28,816 bases of DNA from Selenomonadales bacterium UBA7018. GTDB lineage: Bacteria; Bacillota; Negativicutes; Selenomonadales; Selenomonadaceae. The notes beneath the pieces are model-generated. The model was not told where the DNA came from and made no database searches. It was given only the letters and a program-made list of their open reading frames with translations. The stretch spans positions 117,338 through 146,153 of the forward strand of contig DJWY01000009.1 in NCBI GenBank assembly GCA_002448305.1. The letters run 5' to 3'. This document shows positions 27,805 through 28,816 of the stretch, in pieces. The first letter of the stretch is position 1. The number at the start of each line of letters is the position of its first letter. Made by a program: the position numbers and the translations under genes.

Positions 27805-28816
27805 ATGGAAACCAACGCGAATTTAATATCAATAGCACCGGTTCAATCAACGACATCTACGCGAACGACTTCGCACAGTGCGCAAGCAAAATATAAATCG
27901 CCGACGCGAGCTGGTAAGAAAAATTTCGGCTCGACGTTCGATAAAATCAACGCTAAACTAGACGAACTAAAACAAAGCGTCAAAAATTTATCTGACGCCG
28001 CGCAGGACGAAGAAAACGCTCAAAAAGTCGAAGCGGCAGGTACTAAACCGGCTCAAGGAAAGAGTGACACCCCGCAGGATGCAAAAGCAATTAGGAATGA
28101 GGAATTAGGAATTAGGAATGATTCAGAAATAATTGCTGATGAAGAGAATTCTCCTGCGGATATTTTTTTAGGCGCAAAAAATTTCCCCGCGATAAAAATT
28201 TCAGAAGCTAAAAAAGTCGCCGCGCCTAAAATTTCAAATGAAATTCCCGTCGCAGAAAAAATTCCTGATAAAGTCGAAGACGCTCCAGAAGTAAAAAACA
28301 CTCCAGAAATTGAAGACGAACAACCTGCAACAAATTTATTTGCGGCGAACAGTATGGCTTATCTTTTTGCTATGAACTCTGAATTGCTCCTAAAACCCGT
28401 CGAAGTCGTCAAGGAAAATTCTTCCGTACAAAACTTGCAATCGCTCCTTCCGACAACCGACAATAACGCGCAATCAATGTTGCAAATGCTCAATGGCGGG
28501 TCGTGGCGCGGCAATGTAAAATTTTCTCTGGATAATACGTCGACAATGCCAGCGCAACCGGTAGAAATTCAAACTTCACAACCAATTTCAACGCAACCGG
28601 TAGAAGTTCAGACAGCGCAACCTATTTCAACGCAACCGGTAGAAATTCAGACGGCGCAACCTATTTCAGCGCAACCGGTAGAAATTCAGACGGCGCAACC
28701 TATTTCAGCACAACCGGTAGAAATTCAGACAGCTCAACCAATTTCAACTCAACCAACAGAAATTCAGACTTCGCAACCTATTTCAACTCAACCAGTAGAA
28801 GTTCAAACGGCGCAAC
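27805..28816 (+). CDS. Repeat-rich protein, possibly FliK-like, cut by window edge
   Basis: An open frame of at least 337 codons starting METNANLISIAPVQSTTSTR, with GAGAGGTGA 6 bases before the ATG. There is no signal peptide. Residues 46-60 (NFGSTFDKINAKLDE) resemble the short helix near the start of flagellar hook-length control proteins, and the low-complexity Ala/Pro/Gln/Glu body fits a FliK-like ruler. From residue 250 a 13-residue unit, [TA]QP[VT]E[VI]QT[AS]QPIS, repeats at least 6.8 times and continues past the window. The FliK call is tentative, because the conserved C-terminal substrate-switch domain would lie outside. Alternatives are a surface or adhesin-like repeat protein. Confidence 0.55.
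   Translation, partial: METNANLISIAPVQSTTSTRTTSHSAQAKYKSPTRAGKKNFGSTFDKINAKLDELKQSVKNLSDAAQDEENAQKVEAAGTKPAQGKSDTPQDAKAIRNEELGIRNDSEIIADEENSPADIFLGAKNFPAIKISEAKKVAAPKISNEIPVAEKIPDKVEDAPEVKNTPEIEDEQPATNLFAANSMAYLFAMNSELLLKPVEVVKENSSVQNLQSLLPTTDNNAQSMLQMLNGGSWRGNVKFSLDNTSTMPAQPVEIQTSQPISTQPVEVQTAQPISTQPVEIQTAQPISAQPVEIQTAQPISAQPVEIQTAQPISTQPTEIQTSQPISTQPVEVQTAQ
28090..28117 (+). repeat. Heptanucleotide repeat ATTAGGA x4
   Basis: ATTAGGA, ATGAGGA, ATTAGGA, ATTAGGA lie in tandem inside the FliK-like frame. Seven is not a multiple of three, so loss or gain of a unit would shift the frame. Confidence 0.8.
28552..28816 (+). repeat. 39-bp coding tandem repeat
   Basis: Units of 39 bp (13 codons) start at 28552 and repeat 6.8 times to the window edge, with scattered third-position changes. 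The unit encodes [TA]QP[VT]E[VI]QT[AS]QPIS. Confidence 0.92.

Noticed and set aside
28552..28816. The regular repeats could suggest a CRISPR array.
   Set aside because: The units are contiguous 39-bp coding repeats without spacers and stay in frame.

Overview
The window looks like chromosomal DNA of a fairly low-GC member of the Bacillota. My best guess is a diderm lineage such as the Negativicutes (Selenomonas or Quinella relatives). The hints are Firmicutes-like Shine-Dalgarno sites, frequent TTG starts, a secreted RTX-type calcium-binding protein, a possible flagellar FliK-like protein, and a LicD/CDP-polyol surface-glycan cluster. This placement is inference. I see no rRNA, tRNA or CRISPR array.

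Layout. (1) 1-2184, minus strand: an L-ribulose-5-phosphate 4-epimerase, a SIMPL-domain protein and a hypothetical protein that runs off the left edge, probably one operon. (2) 2278-9238, minus strand: a surface-polymer operon. It holds a large SGNH-like/glycerophosphotransferase fusion, an IspD/TarI-like cytidylyltransferase, an NAD-dependent epimerase, two tandem LicD paralogues and a GNAT acetyltransferase, and ends at a terminator. (3) 9239-11696: divergent back-to-back promoters, then lysS and lgt on the plus strand. (4) 11697-14003: palindromic intergenic DNA and a patch of small, mostly secreted or membrane proteins of unknown function, including a 32-residue peptide and a His/Pro-rich exported protein. 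(5) 14070-16547: a lipoprotein polysaccharide deacetylase and a divergent DUF445 membrane protein. (6) 16799-24035, minus strand: an RTX-repeat protein, and upstream of it a compact operon aroF-trmB-tsaD-queF-pdxK-sensor kinase-response regulator. (7) 24074-25950: a decayed mobile-element scar. (8) 26022-27692: leuA with its own promoter and terminator, then the 5' part of a repeat-rich FliK-like gene running off the right edge.

The most informative region is the scar. A tyrosine-integrase relic lost its core-binding domain and took an 11-bp tandem duplication that breaks its frame. A phage-type XRE repressor gene still has a near-perfect promoter but is split by an approximately 235-bp element with IS200/IS605-like hairpin ends. 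On the other side of the control region are a truncated Cro-like ORF, a 39-residue membrane peptide and the C-terminal end of a group II intron maturase. I read it as the remains of an integrated element between aroF and leuA.

Functional links: the surface cluster probably makes a CDP-activated polyol or glycerol phosphate and transfers phospho-substituents to a cell-surface glycan. The two-component system sits directly upstream of the RTX gene, and its sensor has a run of seven aspartates in the extracytoplasmic loop, so divalent-cation control of the RTX protein is a testable idea. Several starts were moved to the codon served by a clear ribosome binding site; at least six genes appear to start with TTG.
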